Source: Gossypium raimondii (Eukaryota > Streptophyta > Magnoliopsida > Malvales > Malvaceae). Taken from it: a DNA stretch of 64,000 nt. The stretch is from assembly GCF_025698545.1 (NCBI RefSeq), contig NC_068569.1:12648001-12712000 (forward strand), read 5' to 3'. This document shows positions 22,159 to 33,221 of the stretch, piece by piece. The notes under the pieces are model-generated. The model was not told the origin of the DNA. It searched no databases and saw only the letters and a program-made list of their open reading frames with translations. The translations under genes and the position numbers were made by a program. How positions within the stretch are numbered: the stretch's first letter is position 1; each line of letters opens with the position of its first letter.

Positions 22159-25100
22159 CTACTGAGGATTTGGAGGCCGGCTGTTTGCAGAGGAAACTCT
22201 GGATCCCCATTCCAGCAACTCTTTGCTGGTGTCATCTTTGTGTGCAAAAACTTCAATGAAACACAGTGAATCTTTCTTTTCTCCTGTTGCTGCCGCAATT
22301 GCATCTATCAGTTCATCCTCGGTCCTCACCTAGATTTAACAATGAAAGTATTAATCTATGCATACCAAAGAGGTACTCCTCAGAGTTAACAGTGGATGCA
22401 TCTAATTATTTGAAAAATGACACTGTCATATGTAGATGGGAATTTCTGATCAACACTAGTTTATGCTACACGGGCTTTTAATATTTACTAACCTTGGCTG
22501 TCCAGCATTTGCCTTCACCATTGTGGATGGCATCAACAAAGGCAGTGTAATTCCAGTTCTTGATAACATTGTAAGGGCCATCATGAATCTCAACTTCAAT
22601 TGTATAGCCTCCATTATTGATAAGAAATATGATGCTTTTTTGTCCACATCGGATCATTGTGGAAATATCTTGAGCTGTCACCTGAATAATATATCAAAAC
22701 AAAAATATTATTTCCTTACCACATTTTTTATTTTATCATATACTTGAAAAGAACTAAATCAATTACTTCATATTGCTTGTGGTTACCTCTAAATGGGTTA
22801 TTAAAAGTTCTAAATGAAAATTATGTGGCTCACCTGGAAACTACCATCGCCAATGCAAGCAATCACACGTTTGTCTTTAGCTGCCTGAGCATATCCAAGC
22901 GTGGCACCAACTGACCAACCAATGGATCCATACTGCATCTGGAATTCATAACTGCAAGCAATAAAAATAAACATTTACACACTGCAAAACACACATACAC
23001 GAGTCTAATTCAAAACACAAAGAAATGTACCATTTGAAATAATCTTGCTTACCCGCAGTTCTCCGGAAGATGGAGCTTCTGACAATTGAACCATGAGTCT
23101 CCAGTTTCAGCAATAACCGCAGAGTCTTTGCTTAGCATATCCTGTTAAGCAAGGTCAACCAATGAATGAAACAAAATCTAATGAAGTGCCCACATCTGGT
23201 TACGCATTGATAAGTCTAAACGATTCACATTTTGCTCTTACAGATATCATAAGAGCAAAGAACAAAGGGTAAGAATGTTGCAGCATATACAAAACCAATT
23301 CTTCCCAGTTTCCAAGACACAGAAATTAAAGTAGTAAGAGCCAACACTGCATGTCTTACACACTTCAGTGTGTTTGTTAACCATACTAATTATTCCCTAT
23401 GAAGGCATTGAAGGCTACCTAAATGGCCAATAGTTGTCATAAGCTCATTCCATCAAGAAATCTATATTATAAGCTAAAATATTATAGAGGAGTATTTCAA
23501 GTCATGTCCCGAGTGCCTACCTGAATGTGCTTAAAAAGAACATTGACTCTCAGAGGCTGTCATTAGAGGAGTATCTATATTATAAGCTAAAATATTATAG
23601 AGGAGTATTTCAAGTCATGACCCGAGTGCCTACCTGAATGTGCTTAAAAAGAACATTGACTCTCAGAGGCTCGTCATTCCCATGCTTCAAAGGCATGCCT
23701 GGAGGGACAAAGATTCGCTGATAGTTCTCCACGGCAGTGGTATTTTTCTTAAGTTTCCTTGCCAATGCACTTAAGAAGTCGGCCATGAAAACCCAGCCAA
23801 AAGAAGGACCATTGCCTATCGTCACACGATTTGGTTGTACTATGATTGCTTTATCCTTCTTGATCAACAAAGAGTAGCCTACAGAGCTATAATCATTGAA
23901 GATTGGGCCAGCAAAAACATAGGCATCAGCAGATTCCACTATTTCCCCACAAAAGCTAGTACTAACGGCACCCCAGTACGTTCCAATAAAGTGAGGATGG
24001 TGTTCAGGTACCAATCCTTTGCCCGAAGGCATTACAGCAATGGGATACCCACAGGCATCTGCAAGCTCCACAAAGGCATCTTTTGCATTTGCAACCCTTA
24101 ATTTAGGTCCACCCACAAGGACAGGCTTCACAGCTTTGTTCAGAAAATTGGCAGTAGCTTCCACAGCTGCTTCTAATCCTAATTGATTGCTTACCCTGCA
24201 TATAATTGTAGAGAATCAGCAACACAAGCATGTAACTTGGTTCCATTCATGTCTAAAAAAAATATCCTTTTAACACGCCATTCTAATGAATGAAAATATC
24301 ACTCAACAATCAAGGGTATTACCTTGCTCTCCCCATAGTTTGATACATGCATGTAGCATCATATTCTACCTATAAGTCATACAAACTTCAGCTAAAGCTA
24401 GAATAGTTCCTACGCTATGCCAGGGATAGTTTTAACACAAATTATGCCTCTGCCTCGGGTTATGGCTAGCACTAGCTCCTTTCTAATACTACAGCAAAAA
24501 ACATAACACTTCTGTTACAAATTTAAAAAAATTCCAAAAACTTCTTTTATATAAACTAATTCTCTTTTCTTTAGGCCAGGTTCCTTCGTTAGCTTCAAAT
24601 AGCCTCCATTTACCAAGCTAACCATATATCATTATCAGCAATAAATGAAAGAACAGGTCATGATAATCACAACTCTCACCAACCTTCTATATATGAAATG
24701 TACAAGTAGCAATGCAAGGAAAGATTAATCTTCACTAATAAGAAGTCAGATAAAAACTTTACTTTGGAGCGAGAAAGAAGGGCACTGGGTCTCTAGCAAA
24801 TGTTGGATGAGGAATCCCAGGCAAATTACAGCCGATACTAATGTAAACGGGCTTGCTTTCCTTCAAAGCTGTGGATATGGCAGTATCAAGAAGCTCATGC
24901 GCATCATCCAGGTTGTTCACCACTGCCTGTCATATCAGATCACCACCAAATTACATCATCAATCTATCATTTACTCTACAAGTTACTTACAGCAAAAAAA
25001 ATTGCAAAAAAAAAAAAGACGTCATATTTCTTATGAATGCATAAAAAGGGTTTCCTTTTAACTTACTTGGGCACAGGTGATCGTCTGGAAACACCTTAAT

Positions 25101-25543
25101 TCTTGACTAAAATCTGGCAAGCCAATAGTATGATGCAAGATCCGGTTGGTCCCGTAATCATTGGAATTAGGCCCTCCAACTATGCAAATCACAGGCAAAT
25201 TCTCACTGTAAGCACCGGCAATAGCGTTAAGCACACTCAGGCCTCCAACAGTGAAAGTCACGACGCAGGCTCCCACGCCCTTAGCGCGTGCATAGCCATC
25301 AGCCGCATATCCGGCGTTAAGCTCGTTGCAGCAACCGACTAAGTTCAGCTCAGGTTCTGCTATTAGATGATCCAAGAGGGTCAAGTTGAAGTCACCAGGA
25401 ACTGAGAAGACGTCCTTGACACCGATCTCCACGAGCCGCCTTGCCAGGTGGCGTCCCAGGGTGCCACTCGAGGCATCTCCGCGGACCGGAGGATGTAAGG
25501 AAGTGGGATGAGCTGATGAACCGATTTTATGACCGGCTTCCAT
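22159..25543 (-). CDS. PDC: Pyruvate decarboxylase, seven exons
   Basis: A thiamine-diphosphate enzyme converting pyruvate to acetaldehyde and CO2, the first step of ethanol fermentation in hypoxic tissue; cytosolic tetramer in the known family. Exons (minus strand): 25543-25067, 24926-24764, 24195-23634, 23141-23053, 22951-22834, 22681-22493, 22329-22159; all introns GT-AG. Expected length is 589 residues. [15 protein letters not shown] starts the protein; [14 protein letters not shown] holds the catalytic Glu (E74); LHHTIG holds the His pair (137-138). Exon 3 carries the central domain; exons 5-6 carry the ThDP/Mg motif GDGSF...INNGGY; the C-terminus is SRPPNPQ. By my count exon 2 is 163 bp where the phase needs 164: after ARDPVP the frame slips near 24771-24782 and VPFFLAPK is read only with one extra base. 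This is either a miscount at an A/G run or a real one-base deletion. The gene is otherwise intact. Confidence 0.88.
23460..23680. repeat. 113-bp tandem duplication across the PDC exon 3 donor
   Basis: The segment from about 23573 (TCTATATTATAAGCTAAAAT onward) repeats that from about 23460, offset 113 bp, with near identity over about 105 bp (one substitution, CATGTCCC versus CATGACCC, and one missing C at the end of the left copy). The right copy contains the last ~45 bp of exon 3 and its donor. The left copy, now inside intron 3, carries a second copy of that exon end and a second GTAGGC donor at 23520-23519. Confidence 0.85.
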
Positions 25544-27770
25544 GCAGTAAAAGTTTTTGCAATAAAACAACACTTGAAAAGGGAAATAGAAAGGAGAATT
25601 GGGAAGTTTATGAAATGGGAGAATGGTTTAGAAACTATTGAAACTGGAATACAAGTGGTGGGTTTTTAAAGGTTTTGAAGTGGGTTTGATTAACAATGGG
25701 CTGGTTAGGGTGGGTTTTGATTAATCAAGTGAAAACCAGGTTTTGGTTTTGGAATATTTAGGATTTGTGCATGTGTGGAATAAGTACGGGCATGGCTGTT
25801 TGTGGAGAATGAAAAACAGGAGCAAGTTAGTCTGGTTTTCTATTCCATTCGGCTCTTATTGGGTTTAATTTTTCTTTTTTACAAAGTAACGTGAATACTT
25901 ATTTTTTAAATCTTTCTCTCAACTTTTTGTTAAAATGAATGCGTCATATTTTAAGAAAAGTCCGGTGAAAAATCTACTTTCTGAACCAACTAATGTCTGC
26001 TCCTGCCTAAACATGCACCAGTTACTTTGCTTTTTATAGCCCACTGTTTCTTTCATCTCTTAGGTCTTAAAATAGGAAACTTTTGTGTAACTCCTCATAA
26101 TCATTTATTTATTGTATGTTTGGAAAATTAATGCTATTAACTCATATTCCTTAATCTCGTGAAAATTTGAGTAATTACATTTAAATCCATTTATTTTTAA
26201 TTTCTCAAATATGCTCATACTTGATTTAAGTTCTATATAATAACAATAATACTATTTTGATTTTAAAATATATTTATTTTTTAAACATGATTATCTGTTA
26301 TTTTATTGACGAGATATAATAAACTATTTATAATAAATATAATGAAAATTACATATTACTTATTATTAATTATTTATACTTGGGCAATAATTAATCGATG
26401 ATAATAAGTACTATATGTTTAATGTTGAACAGAGAATGGAATGCTAGAGTAATTAGGTAAAATTACATAGGATACATATTTTTTTGTTAATTTTATTAGT
26501 AATCATATTACTGAACATTTTTTTGTACTAATGTATTATATAATGATTTGATTTGATGTTTTTTACTTGTTAAGATAATTTTTCTCGAGTATCATTGATA
26601 ATTTTATAATAAGTAATATTATAATTTATACTACCAAGCATTACAAATAAAATTACAATCTAATTACATTATCTAAATTCAAATTAAATAATAAAATTAT
26701 CTAAATTTAAGTATAAAAATATATAAATATTAATATAAAATATTTTTAAAATATTATAATACATAGACGGTAAAATTGAGTTATCAAGTTAGGTTAGACC
26801 AGCCAAATTCGAGATTTAATATAAAAAAATATTTTACTTATAAGTACATCATTAAAAACATTATATGTAGATTGATGAAAACTTTTAAAAGTAAACACGA
26901 AAGGAAAAGAAGATGGAAAACACTTTTCTTTCTTTTGTTTTTTTCTCTGTTTTTCCTGTTCATCAATTTGAGTTTAAAGGGCACTTATTGGATACATAGG
27001 TAGGATTAGGAACATCAGTGCTATCTTGATTTTGAACCAAGTGACCATTGTGAAGGGGTATTAGATTTTAGCACTTCCTTTGCCTGGTTTAGCCCACCGT
27101 TTGCGTATTTCTTTCTCGTCTCCCATGTTAAAGTACCAAAAAGCATGAAGCATGTGCATATGGGGAAAGATAGGTGTTTCATTTTTAGGGTATTTTATTT
27201 CTTAAAAAGATGGTTGTGGATTAATTGGTCAAGTAATAATATATTATATTGCAAAAACCAAAAACTGTATACTATATTGTGCAACTGAGACTTTGCTTGA
27301 TTAAGTTAGACGCTTTGAATATTCATCTCACTGTACATGTTTTGACATATAGTGACATCAAACTACTATTTTCGTTTTTTTTCTCTTCAAAACTGTCAAT
27401 ACTAATTCATTAATCTTCAAATTATCTCATATGCGACACCTAGTTTCGTTGCTTGAGCTAAGGTCAAAGATTACCAAAATGTCTTTCCCTCTTTACCCTT
27501 ATTTGACCACCTTTTTTTTTCCTCAAAATTAAAAAACCAACTGCTTGCATTGACAATTTTGCTATACTACATTGCTAGGCTTTTGAATGAAGAGCCCATC
27601 ATCTTCATGGACTGGCTTTTCAAGTATGAGTTAAAGAGAAAATATTACTAAATGAATGAAATAAGATTTCATAATTAATCAAAGATTGAGCCGAAAAGGA
27701 AGAACAATCAACAATGGTTACTACTTTATAACAAAAACCATAAATGAAATCAATATAGAATTCAATAGTT
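25544..27770. other. Intergenic, includes the PDC promoter side
   Basis: Presumed PDC leader and promoter lie in the first few hundred bases upstream (higher coordinates) of 25543; no clear TATA was assigned. The rest is AT-rich with no supported gene or complete repeat. Confidence 0.5.
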
Positions 27771-28122
27771 CTAACAAGGGATCTTAGAGGTGAACCACTT
27801 CATGACCAGAACGGGAGCCTTGATCAAACAGAGTGCAAACTCTACTATGATTGTTACGCACAAGCAACACGGGCAGATGCAAGTCAACACCAACCTGCCA
27901 TCATCACCAAAAGCCAACCCATCAAATCGATTTTACTTTAAACAACTCATCAAACCAATCTGAAAAGAAAAGAAGAAGAAAGAAAGAAAGTGAGACTAAC
28001 CCTACAATCCAGACGATTATGCCGACCATGGAGATAAGGAGGGATAAAAACGCAAAGGGCAGACCCAAGAGGAAGCCTAAAGGCCTGCATTCACAATCGT
28101 CATCACAGCAGCAGCAACACAT
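27771..28122 (-). CDS. Small Cys-rich membrane protein (81 aa, two exons)
   Basis: Exons are 28122-28001 and 27894-27771; the 106-bp intron has GT at 28000 and AG at 27896-27895, phase 2. The protein begins [20 protein letters not shown], has a first hydrophobic span (about residues 15-41, ending IIVWIVG) and continues after the splice as [20 protein letters not shown] with an amphipathic tail [16 protein letters not shown]. The clustered N-terminal and central Cys residues beside hydrophobic spans suggest a palmitoylated or metal-binding membrane peptide. I recall similar short proteins with the [12 protein letters not shown] core in other plants, annotated only as putative transmembrane proteins, so function is unknown. 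Unspliced, the frame runs into low-complexity sequence ([10 protein letters not shown]). Confidence 0.82.
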
Positions 28123-29300
28123 ATTGTTTATTCCTTGTTCCTAATTATGCTCTTAACTTTGTTCTTTGGTTATCTTTCTGCACCTCTCTTGCTTTCCTTG
28201 ATTTCTTCGGATATAACAATGATTGAGGAAGTGGTACAATAAATAAGACAAGACAAGCAAGGCTATAAATAAAATAAGTAAATAAAATCTGGTGCAGACG
28301 TATGTGCCGTTTACATTATGCCATTCCACTATTTTTGAAAGCGAAGCGATGACCAACCAATACCAACTCTCCACCAGATCTGTTGTCTGGTCCGATGATT
28401 AACCTGTCTTAGTTTCTTCTGGGCTTACGCTATTATCTTATCTGTGCTGTTTATCGCCGACGTATATAAAATTCTTCTTTGAATTTATTTTATATAGATA
28501 GCTATTATCGAAGAGAGCAATGCCAAATTTGCCAGTTAAATCTTGAATTGTTAGCACAGGTGGAGCTGTTGCTATTCTTTTGTTGAGAACAAATATTGGC
28601 AAAACAATAATTGGATTTGGAGGGGATGAATTTAGTCTGACATTGTCATGTGGTTGAATAATGGAAATTACAATTAATAATCTGACATCGCTTTTCGTCT
28701 AATCTTGATCTTTATCAATAAACAAATCAGTGGGATTGAAATATTTAGCAATATTTTATCAACTCTGTTATATTATGTCTAAAAAAAATCAATAAAATTA
28801 GAAATTCGCCAGTAAAGTTCAACAAAAGTGAAGTGGAATATCAAAATTCAGAGTGTGTATCTTACTCGAATACTTGTTAGGACTGACGTTACGAGGTCAA
28901 TTAAGGCATACATGACAATTGACATGACATGACCCGGCGGCTAGGCTGGCAAGATAGATTAGTCTCTTGTAATATGGGCTTGATCGTTCCTCAAAGTTGG
29001 GCTGGCTGGCAAGGCAAGCCTACTAGGCGGCATCACTTGATTATCTTCAAGACAGCAATGACATAAGACACTTGTCAAGGATTGAATTTGATTTTCACGT
29101 AATAATTTTACAATCAAAATTACATCTCATCTAAATGCATGAACCATGCAGAGCTTGAGTCGAGTTATTAAGCAAAAGGACGAGCAATGGATTATACATG
29201 TTTCTGAAGATTACTAATTAAGTCGAGTTTTGGTGCAACTGCACTAGGAAATTTTCTAGTACAAGCACCATAATGGCAAGCAGTACAAAACTTCAAAACA
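28123..29300. other. Intergenic spacer
   Basis: 5' flank of the Cys-rich membrane protein gene and 3' flank of the PPR gene. No further gene or repeat is supported. Confidence 0.5.
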
Positions 29301-30902
29301 TTATAAACCACCATCTGTCCCTACCCAACTGCAGGCAGTATCTTTTGATATCCCTCTTACCTTCATCATCTCCCTCAAATCACTCACACCATCCCATTTT
29401 CCAGCAGCTGCCAAAGTATTTGATAGAGCAACAAATGCCCCTGGCCTACTGTCGGCATTTAACTTAAAAAGTTCGTTGGCAGCTATGCTAGCCATTTGTA
29501 CATCGCCATGTAGCCTGCAAGAACTGAGCAAAGCTGCCCAAACATCAGAATTGGGCTTCTCAGGCATCCCCATTACAAGTTCCCATGCCAGATCTAAACG
29601 CCCTGCACGTCCCAGAAGGTCAACCATGCAAGCATAGTGCTCCATCTTCGGTTTTATTGAGTAATCTCTCTCCATACTCTCAAAGATTTCACGGCCTTTG
29701 GCAAGTAAACCGGCATGTCCACAAGCAGAGAGAGCGCTAAGGAATGTTACATCATTTGGTTCGACACAACACTCTTGCATCACATAGAACAGTTCCAGCG
29801 CTTTAATTGGGTTCCCATTCTTCCCATATCCATCAATCATTGAGGTCCATGTGAAAACATTCTTTTCCGGCATGTAGTCGAAAACTCTTCTGGCATCCTC
29901 AATTCTTCCACATTTTGCATGCATATCAACAAGAGCACTTGCAATCTTGATGTCCATAAAGGACTCAGTCTTCATTAATTGACCTTGAACTTGTTGACCT
30001 ATTTCAACTACTGATAAAACAGAACAAGCTCCAATTAGACTCACAAAAGTTGAAATATTAGGCCGGAAATTCAACCGTTGCATTTCAACAAAAATCTCAA
30101 GCCCTTTCTTAGCAGTTTCAACTGATTTACTGTAACCTTCAATCATTGCATTGAAAACTACGATATCTTTTTCAACCGTTTTATTAAACACATTTTCAGC
30201 CTCCTCTACCGATCCATTGTTCATGTAGCCAGTGATCAATGCCGTTGAGCAAACCACATTCTTTTCCAACATCATATCAAAAACAGTTCTGGCATATTGA
30301 ACCTTCCCACTCTTCACATATGAGTCAACAAGCGCTGTATAAAGCACTTCATCAGGCTCTACATCCAATTTCACCATCAGGGCATGGGCCATCCTTCCTA
30401 AAAACCGCGGTAACGTCACTGTACTACTCCCACAAGCAGACGCCTTTAAAATCATCGAAAATGTGAACCCATCAGGCTTTTCACCTGAATCAACCATTCT
30501 GCGAACCAAACCAAGTGACTCCTGAACATTCCCATTTTTAAGGTACCCACCAATCAAATAATTGTATGCGGACAAAGTGTGCTGCGGCAATTCATCGAAC
30601 ATTTGGGTGGCATATCTCAAGCACCCAGTTTTTAGGTGCAATATAAGGAGTTTGATGGAAATATTCGTATTGGGAGAAAACCCAGATTTTATAATGTGGG
30701 CGTGAATCTTTTGGCCATGGAAAGGGGTATCTGAGTTAATGAAATGTTGAATGGCAATAGAGAAAGTTGTGGAGGTTGGGTTAGAGAGATAGTTTTGGTG
30801 GTTTGTCGAAGCAGTAGTATTAAGCGGGATCAGCAAGCTTCGATGGTTGGGTGATGATGAGAAAATGGACGATTTGATCAAGGGAAGTCTTCCACTTTTC
30901 AT
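29301..30902 (-). CDS. Pentatricopeptide repeat protein, E subgroup
   Basis: An intronless 533-residue protein, ATG at 30902 and TAA at 29303-29301. The N-terminal ~60 residues are Ser/Thr/Asn-rich, fitting an organelle targeting peptide. About a dozen PLS-type PPR units follow, for example SAYNYLIGGYLKNGNVQESL, VLYTALVDSYVKSGKVQYAR, KNVFTWTSMIDGYGKNGNPI and DVTFLSALSACGHAGL. The end is an E-type region (ALLSSCRLHGDVQMA, then LFKLNADSRPGAF) finishing WVGTDGGL, with no DYW domain. It closely resembles the protein I know as the At1g28690 type. The family binds organellar RNA, often for C-to-U editing; the specific target cannot be read from sequence. Confidence 0.93.
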   Translation of the reverse strand: MKSGRLPLIKSSIFSSSPNHRSLLIPLNTTASTNHQNYLSNPTSTTFSIAIQHFINSDTPFHGQKIHAHIIKSGFSPNTNISIKLLILHLKTGCLRYATQMFDELPQHTLSAYNYLIGGYLKNGNVQESLGLVRRMVDSGEKPDGFTFSMILKASACGSSTVTLPRFLGRMAHALMVKLDVEPDEVLYTALVDSYVKSGKVQYARTVFDMMLEKNVVCSTALITGYMNNGSVEEAENVFNKTVEKDIVVFNAMIEGYSKSVETAKKGLEIFVEMQRLNFRPNISTFVSLIGACSVLSVVEIGQQVQGQLMKTESFMDIKIASALVDMHAKCGRIEDARRVFDYMPEKNVFTWTSMIDGYGKNGNPIKALELFYVMQECCVEPNDVTFLSALSACGHAGLLAKGREIFESMERDYSIKPKMEHYACMVDLLGRAGRLDLAWELVMGMPEKPNSDVWAALLSSCRLHGDVQMASIAANELFKLNADSRPGAFVALSNTLAAAGKWDGVSDLREMMKVRGISKDTACSWVGTDGGL

Positions 30903-31189
30903 TTTCCCATTCGATCATTATTGGAGTATTTGCTGATTTATAAATTTATCAACCAGGAACTCTTATAGTTTTTCAGTTTCCAGGTTCAACTTAGCCCAGT
31001 TGAAGTTTCGATTTGTGATAAAAATGGACTGATTGTTGGGCCTATTTCAATCCACTGCTAATAATGCTTTCACATCTTATATGGCAAGAACCCATAAGAT
31101 ATAGGCTTCCTTTGAATTCATTTGCACCACAGTACGTTGAAATTTTTTGCCTTGATTTTTAATCTCACTATATCACACTGAATTTAAGG

Positions 31190-31727
31190 GCTGTTTGGCT
31201 TAAATGAATTCCAGCTCAGTGCACTGGATGGCCTTATACTCACTGGTGCTAAAAGCTCCAGTCAGCTCTAGCTGGGGTAATTGATATTTTTAGTAGACAA
31301 AAATACCTATATTTTAATTTATTATTTTATTATTTTAGCCTTAGATGTTAAACTAATTTCTTTCTCAAGCTTAATTATCATTTTATCTAATAAATAATTT
31401 AAATTAATTATATAATTTAATAAAATATTGGAAGATACATTTTAATATTTTATTGAATAAATTTATAAATTTACATATTTTAATAATTTTAAAAAAGTAA
31501 AATAATTTAAAAAACTTCATTATATATCAATTCTAATCGATGTCCTTAATAGTTATTTTTATTCTCACTTCATCCTACAATTGCGTTTGAATCCAAACAC
31601 ACACTCCACCATTGTTTCTAATCTCACTGCTACAATATCCAATCTCACAGCTACAGTAACTAATCTCACCACCACCGCTGTTTTTAAACTCACCGGAAGT
31701 AAACACACCGCTTATCCAAACTAAGTC
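31190..31727. mobile_element. MITE-like element
   Basis: The left end reads GGGCTGTTTGGCTTAAATGA. The reverse complement of the right end gives TTAGTTTGGATAAGCGGTGT, sharing a GTTTGGnTAA core typical of small plant DNA elements. The right half contains repeated AATCTCAC(C/T) phrases (31620-31690). A related stretch recurs near 62500-62580 (CACTACAGTAACTAACTTCA, CAATCTCAACCG). Ends are approximate. The flanks 30903-31189 and 31728-32874 show no gene. Confidence 0.45.
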
Positions 31728-32874
31728 ATAGTTTTTTTTTTTTTTAATTACCATGACATATAGTCAATCGCTCCTATATGTATTTTCTTCGTAACTTTTG
31801 TCCTCGATTCCTGAAGAAACTTTGCGGACCATAAGTCCATAATTGACATTTGGTTCGGATAATTCTACATTTACATTTGATTAGTTCTAGCTTCAAATAA
31901 TTTTATTTTTTTTGGTTTAATGATAAGAAAGTTATGTCGAAGGTAACTGTTATTATAGGATCAAGTAATTCTACGCTAGTTAAACTAAATATCAAGTTGC
32001 TTTTATCATGATTTGTGAAGCTCAAAACCTCATTTTTATCATTTGAAATGTATTAAAATATTTTAATAGTTATATAATAACATATATTTAATAATTAAAT
32101 AATAATTTGAATCAAACTATCTTGATTACAAAAATCTTGCCCTAAAACTGACCTATAAGCAAGTTTTGTATTACAAGTCTTAATGTAAACCTACAAACAA
32201 TTTGAACGATATCTCTCAATCAAACTGCCACATGTTTTTTTTTTAAATTTTAACTTTTATTATTTTAAATATTCTAATTAATTAAAATTTAAAAAGCATA
32301 TAGTAATTCATCAAAGTTTACAATATTTTTCTGCTAAATTTTATAAAAAAAAGTTAAAATAATAAGAGGTCAAATTGTTTTAATTTTGACCAACAAAAGT
32401 GAAAATTTAAAATGAAGCAAATAAAACTCTTGCGTGGTATATTAAATGTAGTTATCAATAGATATCTTACCCACAAAATATAGAAGAAGTTCATGGTAGA
32501 ATTATATCACTAACTATTTAGTTAGTAGGGTTAAGTATATTGGACTCAATATCTAATACCACAGAAGAAGCTAACATAACAAAGCTCTCTCTTGCATTGA
32601 ATTATTCAAAACTTGGTACAATATATATAACTTGCCAAGTAGGTAGTTTTCTAAGCTATATAATCTTAGCATGCAGAAGAAATGTTCTATTTATGAATAT
32701 GAACAAATCTCCATCACGGAAGTCTCCCGATTCTTAGTAGAAATTATTGAAACTGACAATTAATAGAGTTTATTACTTATTACCTCAAACACATTGTCAC
32801 TTAAAGTGCTGATGTGTAAGACAATTCAATTATAATATGCCAGTGGTTGATCCGCAAGTAATAGGTGGAGCTAA

Positions 32875-33120
32875 CTAGTCGTGTTGAGGGTCCGGTCCTC
32901 CAGGTGAAATTCTTGAGACATCCGTCAATACCCTCTTCCCATCATGCTTCATTGCAGGCAAATCATAGCCTGTCAATGCCTTTATAATGGATCGGCTGTC
33001 GATCCTTTTCTGCATTGTCTTACGCCCACCATAACTCTTTGCTTCTAAAATGCTGATTGCATTTCCTGACAAAATAAGAAAGATGACTAGGGAAGCTTGG
33101 ATGACGGTTGAGTTAGGCAT
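32875..33120 (-). CDS. CLE signalling-peptide precursor, copy A
   Basis: An 81-residue precursor. Residues 1 to about 26 are a signal peptide (MPNSTVIQASLVIFLILSGN...). A variable, Lys/Arg-rich middle follows, and the 12-residue CLE box RISPGGPDPQHD (70-81) ends the protein with no tail. CLE peptides are secreted, proline-hydroxylated dodecapeptides perceived by LRR receptor kinases such as CLV1/BAM types; the SPGGPDP core is that of the Arabidopsis CLE1-7 group. Position 12 is Asp, where His or Asn is usual. A longer in-frame ATG at 33201 is rejected: a TATAAAA box at 33221-33215 lies only 14 bp before it, whereas ATG 33120 gives a normal leader and a proper signal peptide. The gene is intronless. 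Confidence 0.9.
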   Translation of the reverse strand: MPNSTVIQASLVIFLILSGNAISILEAKSYGGRKTMQKRIDSRSIIKALTGYDLPAMKHDGKRVLTDVSRISPGGPDPQHD

Positions 33121-33214
33121 TGCTAAAATTAATACAAGCTTGAATATACTGAAGCCGGTGGGAGTGATCTGATGAGTAGTAGTAGTAGTAGGCAGTGGCA
33201 AGTGGCAAGTGGCA

Positions 33215-33221
33215 TTTTATA
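33215..33221 (-). promoter_or_regulatory. TATA box of CLE copy A
   Basis: TATAAAA read on the minus strand, 95 bp upstream of ATG 33120. It implies a leader of roughly 65-70 bases. Confidence 0.5.

Noticed and set aside
33121-33201. Longer N-terminus for CLE copy A from the ATG at 33201
   Set aside because: It begins only 14 bp after the TATAAAA box, so it lies at or before the likely transcription start, and it would bury the signal peptide.
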